From: Rhodospirillales bacterium
GTDB taxonomy: Bacteria; Pseudomonadota; Alphaproteobacteria; Reyranellales; Reyranellaceae
Length of the DNA stretch: 14,108 nucleotides
Direction of reading: 5' to 3'
Assembly (NCBI GenBank): GCA_013205335.1
Contig: JABMNB010000796.1
Span: forward strand, 1 to 14,108
Shown here: positions 1 through 7,280 of the stretch, one piece after another
Layout of the letters: each line of letters opens with the position of its first letter
Position numbering within the stretch: the first letter of the stretch is position 1
The notes under the pieces: generated by a model
The model's input: the letters and a program-made list of their open reading frames with translations, nothing else
The model's database searches: none
Told to the model about the DNA's origin: nothing
Translations under genes and position numbers: made by a program

Positions 1-7
1 GCGATCC

Positions 8-1306
8 CTACTGCCTTGCGGCGTCGCCGCGCTTGGGCGGTCGGCCGGAGCTGAGCGGCGCGGCCTGTGGGTCCTCGATATCCCGTGAATCCGGAATGAG
101 GCCGCGCACGTCGGACGACGGACGCTGGTTGACGACATCGTGCCGGTCGTACAGGAACATCCGCCGCGCATTGGCCGGCGGCACCCGCGTCGGCTCGAGA
201 AGGCTGCGCGCGCCCTGGACGACGACTTCGTATTTGTCCGGATCGGTCGCCGAGAGGCTGACATAGCAGGCGGCGCGATAGCTACCGCCCTGGTTGATGG
301 CGACCTCGAAGGTCGGACCGACGATCTCGGGCAGGGCTACGCCCGCCGCGCGAAGATCGTCGTAGAGCTTGTCGACCTCTTCCTTCGCCCGCATCACCGA
401 CCAGGTGGCGAGCTGGTCCGCGAGCTTGCCCTTCGCCTTGGCGGCGGTCATGCCGTCCTGCACGCGCTCCAGCATGTACTGTCGAACCTGCGGCGCGGTG
501 ATCGGGCCGACTATGAAGGCAGACAGCGGCGCCGGCGTGGCGAGCGAGTTGTTGCAGATGTTTGCGGCCTGGTGGGACATCGGCAGCGACGGACGCCCGA
601 GGCCGATCGGGCAGAGGTTGAGCGCCAGGAACTCGCCGATCGTCTCGACGTACTGGAATTCCTCGACCGGCCTCGCCATCAGGGTAGCCACGAAGGTCGG
701 GGGCAGCCCCATGTCGGCGGCATATTTGATCAGCATCGCGGCGCCGCCACGCGCGTCAGCGAAGCCCTGGAGACGGCTCGCCACGGGGTCGTCATGGGTC
801 AGGCCGCGCAGCTCGGTACGATCGAGGAAGAAATTGTGGAAGGCAACCTTGCCGCCAATCTCGACGTTACAATCCGACGGATAGGCCGCCACGGCGCGCA
901 CGGCGTTGCCGCCCAGAAGAGCGAGGGCACAGGCCGACAGGCAGAGGTCTTCCTTTCGCACGACCGCGACGATCTTGAAGCTTCGCAGCAACTCGCCGAT
1001 CCGGACTCCCTCCGAAAGGTTGCCGCCCAGACTGCTCAGCTCGATCGCTGCAAGCGGCATTCCGGGCTTCGGCGGCGCCGAAACCTGAAGCTTGACCAGC
1101 AGGTCCCGCAGCTTTTCCGCGTCTCCGGCTTCGATCATGCCCGTCAGGCGCAGCCTCGGGCTCTCCACGGCGTCGGTTCGCGACAACGGGCTCGGGGGCT
1201 TGGACGCCGCGATGGAGTCGATGGTCGCAGCGCGAAGCTCTCCGGCACCCAGAACCGAGGCGAGCGACGCGACCGCAAAAACCAGAAGGACTGCTACGAA
1301 ACGCAT
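8..1306 (-). CDS. Secreted ClpP/crotonase-fold protein (COG3904-like), function unknown
   Basis: A 432-residue protein with an N-terminal signal peptide: MRF, then a hydrophobic stretch to about residue 20 and a likely cleavage near ALGAG/LRAA at 20-27, so it is probably periplasmic. Residues about 50-165 resemble the ClpP/crotonase fold seen in predicted periplasmic proteins of the COG3904 type. Visible are a Gly-rich segment (SSLGGNLSEG, 91-100), a CLSACA motif at 122-127 with Ser124 placed like a ClpP nucleophile, and AFHNFF with His157 as a possible partner. The region after residue 230 has no motif I recognise. The ATG at 1306 is supported by AGGA nine bases upstream and by the signal peptide directly after it. 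It stands alone on the minus strand, with the cold-shock gene ending in its own terminator upstream. Fold family is moderately sure; protease activity is only an inference. Confidence 0.8.
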   Translation of the reverse strand: MRFVAVLLVFAVASLASVLGAGELRAATIDSIAASKPPSPLSRTDAVESPRLRLTGMIEAGDAEKLRDLLVKLQVSAPPKPGMPLAAIELSSLGGNLSEGVRIGELLRSFKIVAVVRKEDLCLSACALALLGGNAVRAVAAYPSDCNVEIGGKVAFHNFFLDRTELRGLTHDDPVASRLQGFADARGGAAMLIKYAADMGLPPTFVATLMARPVEEFQYVETIGEFLALNLCPIGLGRPSLPMSHQAANICNNSLATPAPLSAFIVGPITAPQVRQYMLERVQDGMTAAKAKGKLADQLATWSVMRAKEEVDKLYDDLRAAGVALPEIVGPTFEVAINQGGSYRAACYVSLSATDPDKYEVVVQGARSLLEPTRVPPANARRMFLYDRHDVVNQRPSSDVRGLIPDSRDIEDPQAAPLSSGRPPKRGDAARQ

Positions 1307-1669
1307 ACTCGTCCTGCCTACCGCGACGCCGACTATTCGTCGAGCATCCCATGCACTGTTCGCGCCACTGTGAACGCGTGCTCGGTTTACACAGGGAAGA
1401 TCGGGATTTTTGTGGCAAAAAATGGAGCCAAACGGTGAAAGCGAACCCTCACCGCTCCGCTACCCACTCTTGCGACGGGCAAATGATCCCGAGCGCCACT
1501 GGCGTTTACGAAAAAAGGCTCCAGACACCGCGATCAACGGTGTCTGGAGCCCTTCCCGATAGCATCGCGCCCCTTGATCGACGAGCGCGCAATCGTTTCG
1601 TTCGTTTCTCAAGTGACGGCAAAGCCCTCCTTGAGGAGAGGGCGACCGACACCGAGGCCGAGCGCGTGC
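1307..1669. other. Intergenic region between secreted protein gene and cold-shock gene
   Basis: This 363-base stretch holds no convincing gene. Short open frames crossing it on either strand have no recognisable motif and no ribosome-binding site. It contains the cold-shock gene's 3' untranslated part (about 1552-1669), its intrinsic terminator (1511-1551), and the leader of the secreted-protein gene. An AT-richer patch at 1386-1440 may include that gene's promoter. The best -35/-10-like hexamers there are 21 bases apart on the minus strand, which is too far to call. Confidence 0.6.
1511..1551 (-). terminator. Intrinsic terminator of the cold-shock gene
   Basis: A perfect 14-bp inverted repeat pairs 1517-1530 with 1538-1551 around a 7-base loop. 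Six A residues at 1511-1516 become a run of six T directly after the stem when read on the minus strand. The direction and the distance (about 120 bases after the cold-shock stop codon) fit a Rho-independent terminator for that gene. Confidence 0.88.
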
Positions 1670-1870
1670 TCAGGCCTTGAGATTAACCGCGGCTTCCTTG
1701 CCGCGCTCGACCTGAACTTCGTAGGTGATCTTCTGACCTTCATTCAGGCCGTTGAGCCCGGCACGCTCGACCGCGCTGATGTGGACGAAGACATCCTTGC
1801 CGCCCGTGTCGGGCTGGATGAATCCGAATCCTTTGGTGGCGTTGAACCACTTAACGGTACCTGAAGCCAT
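1670..1870 (-). CDS. Cold-shock protein (CspA family)
   Basis: A 66-residue single cold-shock domain (OB fold), the usual length for CspA-type RNA chaperones that bind single-stranded RNA or DNA and melt structured mRNA. Both nucleic-acid-binding motifs are present: the RNP1-like KGFGFI at 13-18 and the RNP2-like DVFVHIS at 26-32. The opening MASGTVKWFN is typical of the family. The start at 1870 is set by this N-terminus and by GAGGA about ten bases upstream; the frame stays open for a further 270 codons upstream, but that part lies opposite msrB and is not coding. Divergent from msrB-msrA. Family members number several per alphaproteobacterial genome, so no specific symbol is given; cold induction cannot be told from the sequence. 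Confidence 0.96.
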   Translation of the reverse strand: MASGTVKWFNATKGFGFIQPDTGGKDVFVHISAVERAGLNGLNEGQKITYEVQVERGKEAAVNLKA

Positions 1871-2299
1871 TTGGTTAGTGTCCTCAATTTCCGGCGCGAA
1901 AACCGTGCCGTCGTTATGATAGCAACATTTCACCCCATCTGGCCATCGCCTGTCTAGGGCACCGACAGACAATCGGGAGCTGCCTTGAAAGCGCCTTTTT
2001 GGCGTTGGTCGGCCAGCCCCATCCCGCGGAAGGCAGCTTCCAACGGCCATGCCGCCTTCATACCCCGGCGAACGCGCTCCTGTCCGCCGGAGAGCCATCG
2101 CGAGGGATACGTCGCGACCCACAGCAGGAACCCACTGGATTGAATCCGATCCGAAACGCGATCGCAATACTCGCTGCGCGTGCGGATCGACGACCGGAGA
2201 CCCGAAGGTGATCTGCCCTGCGGTGCCGCCGCACTGGCAGAGTGGCGCCTGCAGCCTATATTCTTCGGTCTCAGGCAGGTGTGGCGACAGGAGCCCGAA
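1871..2299. other. Divergent control region between csp and msrB
   Basis: A 429-base non-coding stretch feeding two divergent genes. On the minus strand a weak promoter for the cold-shock gene can be drawn: TGGCCA at 1940-1945, an 18-base spacer, and TATCAT (read on the minus strand) at 1916-1921, which would give a leader of about 40 bases. Further structures are a long-loop stem AGCTGCCTT/AAGGCAGCT (1978-1986 with 2030-2038) enclosing a small hairpin CGCC-TTTTT-GGCG. On the plus side a promoter candidate for msrB lies at 2234-2262 (separate entry). Open frames here show no family resemblance. Confidence 0.45.
2234..2262 (+). promoter_or_regulatory. Candidate sigma-70-type promoter for msrB-msrA
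   Basis: CTGGCA (2234-2239, four of six matches to TTGACA) is followed after 17 bases by TATATT (2257-2262, five of six matches to TATAAT). Transcription would start about 30 bases before the msrB start codon, leaving a short leader with the AGGAG site. Spacing is ideal, but the hexamers are imperfect and nothing else supports it. Confidence 0.33.
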
Positions 2300-2749
2300 A
2301 TGCAGACTTACAAAAAATCTCCCGAGGCCGTGGCGAAGCTCTCGCGGGAACAGTTCTACGTGACGCAGGAAAGCGGTACCGAACGTCCCGGCACTGGCGC
2401 GCTGCTGCACAACAAGGAGCCGGGCGTCTATGTCGACGTCGTTTCGGGCGAACCCCTGTTCGCGTCGTCCGACAAATATGAGTCGGGATGTGGCTGGCCG
2501 AGCTTCACCAAGCCGATCGAGCCCGCCAATGTCGCCGAGCTGAAGGACGGCTCGCTCGGCATGATGCGCATCGAGGTCCGCTCGACGCATGGTGACAGCC
2601 ATCTCGGGCATGTCTTTCCGGACGGACCGCGCGATCGTGGCGGGCTGCGCTATTGCATCAATTCGGCCTCGCTGCGGTTCGTCCATCGTGACGACATGGT
2701 GGCGGCAGGTTATGGCGCCTATCTCGACCAGGTGGAGGACGTGAAATGA
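2300..2749 (+). CDS. msrB: Peptide-methionine (R)-S-oxide reductase MsrB, zinc-free form
   Basis: A 149-residue cytoplasmic MsrB domain that reduces the R epimer of methionine sulfoxide in proteins, with thioredoxin as usual partner. The catalytic cysteine is Cys119 in RYCINSASLRF. The resolving cysteine is Cys64 in SGCGWPSF, 55 residues earlier, the same separation as the Cys440/Cys495 pair of the Neisseria PilB MsrB domain. The four zinc ligands of zinc-type MsrBs are absent: the first CxxC site reads VDVVSGEP (Asp46, Ser49) and the second reads RSTHGDSHLGH (Ser95, Asp99). HLGHVFPDGP at 101-110 completes the signature. The ATG at 2300 was chosen because AGGAG lies six bases upstream and length fits; the frame is open further upstream without a better start. 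Its stop overlaps the msrA start (ATGA), implying translational coupling. Confidence 0.96.
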   Translation: MQTYKKSPEAVAKLSREQFYVTQESGTERPGTGALLHNKEPGVYVDVVSGEPLFASSDKYESGCGWPSFTKPIEPANVAELKDGSLGMMRIEVRSTHGDSHLGHVFPDGPRDRGGLRYCINSASLRFVHRDDMVAAGYGAYLDQVEDVK

Positions 2750-3264
2750 GCGAAGAACGCGCAGTACTGGCCGGTGGCTGTTTCTGGGGCATGCAGGACC
2801 TGATCCGTCGCATGCCGGGGGTCGTGTCGACGCGGGTGGGCTATACGGGCGGCCACGTCGCGAACGCGACCTATCGCCACCACGATGGCCATGCCGAAGC
2901 CATCGAGATCATCTTCGATCCGGCGAAGACGAGCTATCGCAAGATCCTCGAATTCTTCTTCCAGATCCACGATCCCTCGACGATGAACCGCCAGGGCAAC
3001 GACCGCGGGACCAGCTACCGATCGGCGATCTTCTACACGACCGACGAGCAGCGCCGCATCGCCGAGGATACGATTGCCGATGTCGAGGCTTCCGGCCTGT
3101 GGCCCGGCAAGGTCGTCACCGAGGTGGCGCAAACCGCCGACTTCTGGGAAGCCGAGCCCGAGCATCAGGATTACCTGGAGCGCATTCCCAACGGCTACAC
3201 CTGTCACTTCGTCCGCCCCGGCTGGAAACTCCCGGTCCGCGCCAAGGCAAGCGAGCCGGCCTGA
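2746..3264 (+). CDS. msrA: Peptide-methionine (S)-S-oxide reductase MsrA
   Basis: A 172-residue MsrA, which reduces the S epimer of methionine sulfoxide, complementing MsrB. The signature GCFWG places the catalytic Cys at 12. The usual family blocks follow: RVGYTGG (31-37), GHAEAIEI (about 48-55) and FFQIHDPSTMNRQGNDRGTSYRS in the centre. The only other cysteine is Cys153 in NGYTCHFVRP, so this is a two-cysteine enzyme; the Mycobacterium tuberculosis MsrA, with Cys13 and Cys154, has the same layout. The ATG shares four bases with the msrB stop (ATGA), so translation is probably coupled. No signal peptide is present, so it should act in the cytoplasm. About 260 bases without a gene follow. Confidence 0.97.
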   Translation: MSEERAVLAGGCFWGMQDLIRRMPGVVSTRVGYTGGHVANATYRHHDGHAEAIEIIFDPAKTSYRKILEFFFQIHDPSTMNRQGNDRGTSYRSAIFYTTDEQRRIAEDTIADVEASGLWPGKVVTEVAQTADFWEAEPEHQDYLERIPNGYTCHFVRPGWKLPVRAKASEPA

Positions 3265-3388
3265 CGTCGCAGCGTTTGGCATAGCGCGCCATTGGCCCTC
3301 CATCCGAAGTTCAAATTCGAAAGGAGACCGACAGGCCGCGCATTAGAACTGCCGCAGGGTGCTGCATCGCCTCGCCCGCAACCGTCCG

Positions 3389-3409
3389 CCGTCGCGGCAC
3401 TCGCGACGG
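3389..3409 (+). terminator. Possible weak terminator hairpin after msrA
   Basis: A perfect 8-bp stem, CCGTCGCG (3389-3396) with CGCGACGG (3402-3409), around a five-base loop, lies 125 bases after the msrA stop. It has no following T-run, so it may end transcription poorly, protect the 3' end, or be incidental in GC-rich DNA. Confidence 0.28.
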
Positions 3410-3491
3410 AGCTGCGCGGAAACCGGCCATGAGACGAAGGAATGACCAGCCGAACCGAATGAACTTCCGCATCACGACCGCCCTCCTCTAG

Positions 3492-3529
3492 CCTCCCGGC
3501 ACGGCAATCAACGACCGGGAGGGCGCGTG
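3492..3529 (+). promoter_or_regulatory. Inverted repeat covering the ribosome-binding site of the binding-protein gene
   Basis: CCTCCCGG at 3492-3499 is perfectly complementary to CCGGGAGG at 3515-3522, with a 15-base loop. The right arm contains the Shine-Dalgarno sequence GGGAGG, four bases before the GTG start at 3527. In mRNA the hairpin would bury the ribosome-binding site. A second pyrimidine tract, CCCTCCTC (3481-3488), could also pair with part of it. Regulation is inferred; only the pairing is seen. Confidence 0.5.
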
Positions 3530-5125
3530 CTCAGGAAATTGTCCATCTTTGCCATCGCCGCGCTCACGGCGTCGGCCGCCCCACCGTGCCTCACACTGTC
3601 CGTCGCGTACGGGCAGCAGACCCAGCAGGCGAAGACGTTGCGCGTCGTCATGCATTCCGACCTCAAGATCCTCGACCCGATCTGGACGTCGGCCTTCATC
3701 GTGCGCAACCACGGCTACATGGTCTACGACACGCTGTTCGCGCTCGACGGCGACCTCAAGGTCAAGCCGCAGATGGTCGAGAGCTGGAGCGTCACGCCGG
3801 ACAATCTCACCTGGACCTTCACCCTGCGCGACGGGCTCGAATTCCACGACGGCCAGCCGGTCACGACCGACGACGTGCTGGCGTCGCTCAAGCGTTGGGC
3901 GGTGCGCGACTCGGTGGGCCAGATCCTGTGGGGCAAGCTTTCCGAGGCCAAGGCGGTCGACGCGAAGACCTTCCAGCTCGTGCTGAAGTCGCCGACCGGC
4001 GTCGTCCTGCAGGCACTGTCCAAGCCGTCGGGCAATCCCTTCATCATGCCGAAGCGGGTCGCCGAGACCTCGCCCAACGACCAGATCAAGGAGTTCGTCG
4101 GCTCCGGCCCGTTCATCTTCAAGGCCGACGAATGGAAGCCCGGTGACAAGACGGTCTATGTCAGGAATCCCAAGTACAAGCCGCGGGCCGAACCGGCGTC
4201 GGGCCTGGCCGGAGGCAAGATCGCCAAGGTCGACCGTGTCGAGTGGATCGCCATGCCCGACCAGCAGACCGCGGTGAGTGCTCTGCACGCCGGTGAGATC
4301 GACATCATCGAGGCGCCGCAGCACGACCTCTATCCGCTGCTCAAGAAGGACCGCAACGCCGAGCTGATCAACCCCAGCAAGTGGGGCAGCCAGTACATCT
4401 ATCGCTTCAATCAGCTCCACAAGCCGTTCGACAACGCCAAGAACCGGCAGGCGATGCTGTACGCGCTGAACCAGAAGGACTTCCTCGACGGCGTGATCGG
4501 TGATCCGCAGTTCTACCAGGTCTGCAAGGCCATGTTCATCTGCGGCGGGCCGTACGAGACGACGGCGGGCTTCGAGGACAAGTACGAAAGCAATTTCGCC
4601 AAGGCCAAACAGCTCCTGGCGGAGGGTGGCTACGACAACACGCCGGTCGTGCTGCTGCACTCGACCGACCTCTATGCGCTGGCCAACATGGCGCCGATCG
4701 CCAAGTCGCTGATGGAGAAGGCCGGCATGAAGGTCGACATGCAGTCGATGGACTGGCAGACGCTGGTCGCGCGCCGCGCCAAGAAGGACCCGCCGGACAA
4801 AGGCGGCTGGAACGTGCTGATCACGTCGACGTCGGCGCCGGATGCGCTCGATCCGCTGGCGCTGGGCTTCATCGTGGCGACCTGCGACAAGGCCCCGTTC
4901 GGCTGGCCGTGCGACGAGGAGCTGGTCCGGCTGCGCAGCGCCTTCGCCGACGAGCCCGACGAGGCCAAGCGCAAGGAAATCGTGGAGAAGATCCAGCTCC
5001 GCGCCGCCGAGGTGCCGACCCACGCCTTCCTCGGCCAGTACACCAGCGCCATGGCCCGTCGCAAGAACGTCACGGGCAACGTCAGCTCACCGGTAACAGT
5101 CTTCTGGAACGTCGAGAAGCGGTAG
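3527..5125 (+). CDS. Peptide-type ABC transporter substrate-binding protein (SBP_bac_5)
   Basis: A 532-residue periplasmic solute-binding protein of the DppA/OppA/GsiB class (cluster C), which captures peptides or similar solutes for an ABC importer. A signal peptide covers residues 1 to about 29 (MLRK, a hydrophobic core, cleavage near AYG-QQ). Family landmarks are LKILDPIW (46-53), MVYDTLFALDGDL (65-77), the LRDGLEFHDGQPVTTDDV block (about 104-121), and the later region describing residues that shape the pocket. Four cysteines in two close groups (QVCKAMFICGG and ATCDKAPFGWPCD) may form disulfides. The GTG start fits both the signal peptide and GGGAGG four bases upstream. The M81 metallopeptidase gene begins 16 bases after the stop, so they form an operon. 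No permease or ATPase gene is adjacent, so the transporter partner must be elsewhere. Ligand is unknown. Confidence 0.92.
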   Translation: MLRKLSIFAIAALTASAAPPCLTLSVAYGQQTQQAKTLRVVMHSDLKILDPIWTSAFIVRNHGYMVYDTLFALDGDLKVKPQMVESWSVTPDNLTWTFTLRDGLEFHDGQPVTTDDVLASLKRWAVRDSVGQILWGKLSEAKAVDAKTFQLVLKSPTGVVLQALSKPSGNPFIMPKRVAETSPNDQIKEFVGSGPFIFKADEWKPGDKTVYVRNPKYKPRAEPASGLAGGKIAKVDRVEWIAMPDQQTAVSALHAGEIDIIEAPQHDLYPLLKKDRNAELINPSKWGSQYIYRFNQLHKPFDNAKNRQAMLYALNQKDFLDGVIGDPQFYQVCKAMFICGGPYETTAGFEDKYESNFAKAKQLLAEGGYDNTPVVLLHSTDLYALANMAPIAKSLMEKAGMKVDMQSMDWQTLVARRAKKDPPDKGGWNVLITSTSAPDALDPLALGFIVATCDKAPFGWPCDEELVRLRSAFADEPDEAKRKEIVEKIQLRAAEVPTHAFLGQYTSAMARRKNVTGNVSSPVTVFWNVEKR

Positions 5126-5141
5126 GGCGGGGAGTTCCGAC

Positions 5142-6629
5142 ATGGCCAGCCGGGTCCTGATCGCGCAGTTCATGCACGAGACCAATACTTTTTCCAGGTT
5201 GCCGACCACGCTCGAGGACTACCGGCGCCAACGGCTGGTCGAGGGAGAAGCAATCGTTCCGCATTTCGCCGGCACCCGGAACGAACTCGGCGGCTTCATC
5301 GACGCGGCCGAGAAGCATGGCTGGGAACCGGTCTGGGGCGTGGCGGCCAACACGACGCCCTCGGGCCGTCTGACACGGGAGGCGTGGGAGCATATCCGCG
5401 ACCTGATCCTCGAGGCGGCACGGAAGGCCGGTAGGATCGATGCGGTCTGCCTCTCATTGCACGGCGCCATGGTCAGCGAGACCGAGGACGATGCCGAGGG
5501 CGCGCTGCTCGAGGCGGTGCGCGGCGTGGTTGGTCCCGACGTACCGGTGGTCGCGACGCTCGACCTGCATGCCAACGCCACGGCCCGGATGGCGCGCCAT
5601 GCCAATGCGCTGGTGAGCTATCGCACCTATCCGCATATCGACGGCTACGAGCGCGCGGTGCAGGCTGCCCAGCTTGTCGAGGATGCGCTGAGGGGACACA
5701 AGCAGCCGCGCTGCCTGTTGGTGCAGCCGGCGATGCTGAAGGGCGCCGATCACGGCCGCACGACGCAGCCCGGCATCATGCGCGACCTGCTGGCCCGCGC
5801 CGAAGCGTTCGAGAAGCAGCCGGGACTGCACGCGGTTTCCATCCAGGTGGGCTTCACCTGGTCCGACATCCCGTGGGCCGGCCCTTCGATCGCCGTGAGC
5901 CACGAGCCGGGGGCGGAAGCCACCGCCGCGCACGCGGCCGAGGCGCTGATTGCGGAAATGTGGTCACGCCGCACCGAGTTCTCGTCGTCCTATCGCTCGA
6001 TCGACGAGGCGGTGGCCGCCGCGCGGAGCGGCGGGGACAGGCCGCTGGTCCTGGCCGAGGGCACCGACAATCCCGGCGGCGGCGGCTACAACGATGCACC
6101 CAATCTCCTGCGCGCGCTTCTCGACGCCGGCATTCCCGGCGTAGCGGTCGGCACGATCCTCGATCCCGGCACCGTCCAGCAGGCGATGGACGCCGGCGTC
6201 GGCGCGCGCATCGACGTGGCGCTCGGCGGCCACACCGACCCCTCGCTGGGCGCTCCCGTGCAGGCGACGGCAGAAGTGAGGCATCTCTCCGACGGCACTT
6301 TCCGCAACGACGGACCGATGAACGCCGGTGTCCAGATCTCGCTCGGGCCGACCGCTGTCTTGCGCCTGGGTGGCATTGATGTCGTCACGACGTCGACGCG
6401 GATGCACACGATCGATCTCCAGGTCTTCCTCAGTCAGGGCATCGATCCGCACACTCGCAATGTCGTGGTCGTGAAGAGTTCGCAGCATTTCCGTGCGGCC
6501 TTCGAGCCGATCGCGCGGGAGGTGATGCTGGTCGATGCCGGGGGCCTCTGCTCGACCGATGCCTCACGCTTTCAATACACCCGCCTGCGTCGGCCGATCT
6601 GGCCGCTGGATCACATCGACAGGCCCTGA
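5142..6629 (+). CDS. M81 family metallopeptidase (MlrC-like)
   Basis: A 495-residue protein matching the M81/MlrC family in length and motifs. MlrC, the founding member, hydrolyses linearised microcystin and its tetrapeptide in sphingomonads; most homologues have unknown substrates. The N-terminal part (DUF1485-like) shows HETNTFSRL at 12-20, SLHGAM at 105-110, DLHAN at 141-145 and YRTYPHID at 160-167. Asp141, His143 and His165 are the likely zinc ligands, and Glu13 a further active-site candidate. The C-terminal MlrC_C-like part contains GGHTDPSLGAPV and ends with the VDAGGLCSTD region. No signal peptide, so it should be cytoplasmic. ATG at 5142 has GGGGAG upstream. It follows the binding protein by 16 bases, which suggests that the imported solute or a product of it is the substrate. 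It is not evidence for microcystin degradation, since mlrA, mlrB and mlrD are not here. Confidence 0.92.
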   Translation: MASRVLIAQFMHETNTFSRLPTTLEDYRRQRLVEGEAIVPHFAGTRNELGGFIDAAEKHGWEPVWGVAANTTPSGRLTREAWEHIRDLILEAARKAGRIDAVCLSLHGAMVSETEDDAEGALLEAVRGVVGPDVPVVATLDLHANATARMARHANALVSYRTYPHIDGYERAVQAAQLVEDALRGHKQPRCLLVQPAMLKGADHGRTTQPGIMRDLLARAEAFEKQPGLHAVSIQVGFTWSDIPWAGPSIAVSHEPGAEATAAHAAEALIAEMWSRRTEFSSSYRSIDEAVAAARSGGDRPLVLAEGTDNPGGGGYNDAPNLLRALLDAGIPGVAVGTILDPGTVQQAMDAGVGARIDVALGGHTDPSLGAPVQATAEVRHLSDGTFRNDGPMNAGVQISLGPTAVLRLGGIDVVTTSTRMHTIDLQVFLSQGIDPHTRNVVVVKSSQHFRAAFEPIAREVMLVDAGGLCSTDASRFQYTRLRRPIWPLDHIDRP

Positions 6630-7280
6630 CGAGGCGCGGCTCTGATCCGGGCGGGTTCTTCGTCGAAATGCCTTCTTTGGATAGCGGTCCAATCAACAAG
6701 CGCTCGCTCGCGGCCGGCTTCGAAGCAGGCGCTCGCATCGACGATCAGGCCCACGCGGATAGCCATTTCTGGCGCCCGCACAGGGCCGGCTCTTCGAGGG
6801 TACCGGGCTCACTTGCTGCGATTGCGGTGATCATGGCGCATCTCGAGGTCAGAAGAGCGAGCGGGCCGGTATCCGATCCGAAACGGCAAGCATTCGCCGA
6901 AGCCGTGAGCCGCCGCGGGAACTGGGTGGCCGGCGCGCTGCAAAGTAAAGCGCGCGCGAGCCGCCAAAGTCTGACAGACAGCGTCCGACAGGCTTTTCGG
7001 CAAGGCCGCATGTCGGCGTGGGTATGGATGTCGCAGGGCGAGCCGTACGGCAGAAAGACTGGCGCGCCGGATGCAGGGCCCAGCTTCTGGAAGGGCCACT
7101 TCTAGAGCCTGCGAGGGCCCGTATCGCGATATTCACACGCCGGCAGTTGTTCGGTGGGCACGATTTGTGCTAACCAAGCTGGGCGCGCCCAGACCATTGT
7201 TCGACATCAAAGTTGAGGTCGGTAGAGGTCCGCCGCAGCCGGCTCTATTCAGCATTCTGGATGAAATATTGGGAGAAGCT
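6630..7280. other. Long stretch without a confident gene
   Basis: About 650 bases after the M81 gene hold no recognisable gene. Overlapping open frames exist on both strands (for example 6668-7105 plus, and three minus-strand frames between 6745 and 7136). None has a ribosome-binding site, a family motif or the strong third-position GC bias of neighbouring genes. The base use is more mixed than in flanking genes, as in decayed or foreign DNA. A regulatory role for the TPR-like gene downstream is possible but nothing specific is seen. Confidence 0.5.

Noticed and set aside
2235..2253. TGGCAG...TGCA upstream of msrB, resembling a sigma-54 promoter
   Set aside because: The GG and GC elements are 13 bases apart instead of 10, so the spacing does not fit; the sigma-70-like reading of the same stretch is better.
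1670..2686. A 338-codon minus-strand frame that ends with the cold-shock protein
   Set aside because: The cold-shock domain is complete from the ATG at 1870 with a ribosome-binding site; the upstream extension lies opposite msrB and shows no domain.
3488..5023. A long minus-strand open frame of 511 codons opposite the substrate-binding protein gene
   Set aside because: Its composition is that of an antisense shadow (rich in Arg, Leu, Val, Asp and His). It has no family motif, while the plus strand encodes a clear SBP_bac_5 protein with signal peptide and ribosome-binding site.
5142..6629. Microcystin-degradation (mlr) locus
   Set aside because: Only an M81-family gene is present; mlrA, mlrB and mlrD are absent, and M81 proteins are widespread in bacteria that do not degrade microcystin.
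6668..7105. A 145-codon plus-strand frame in the sparse region after the M81 gene
   Set aside because: No ribosome-binding site, no recognisable motif, weak third-position GC bias, and competing frames on the other strand of similar length. It could be a decayed gene, but I cannot support it.
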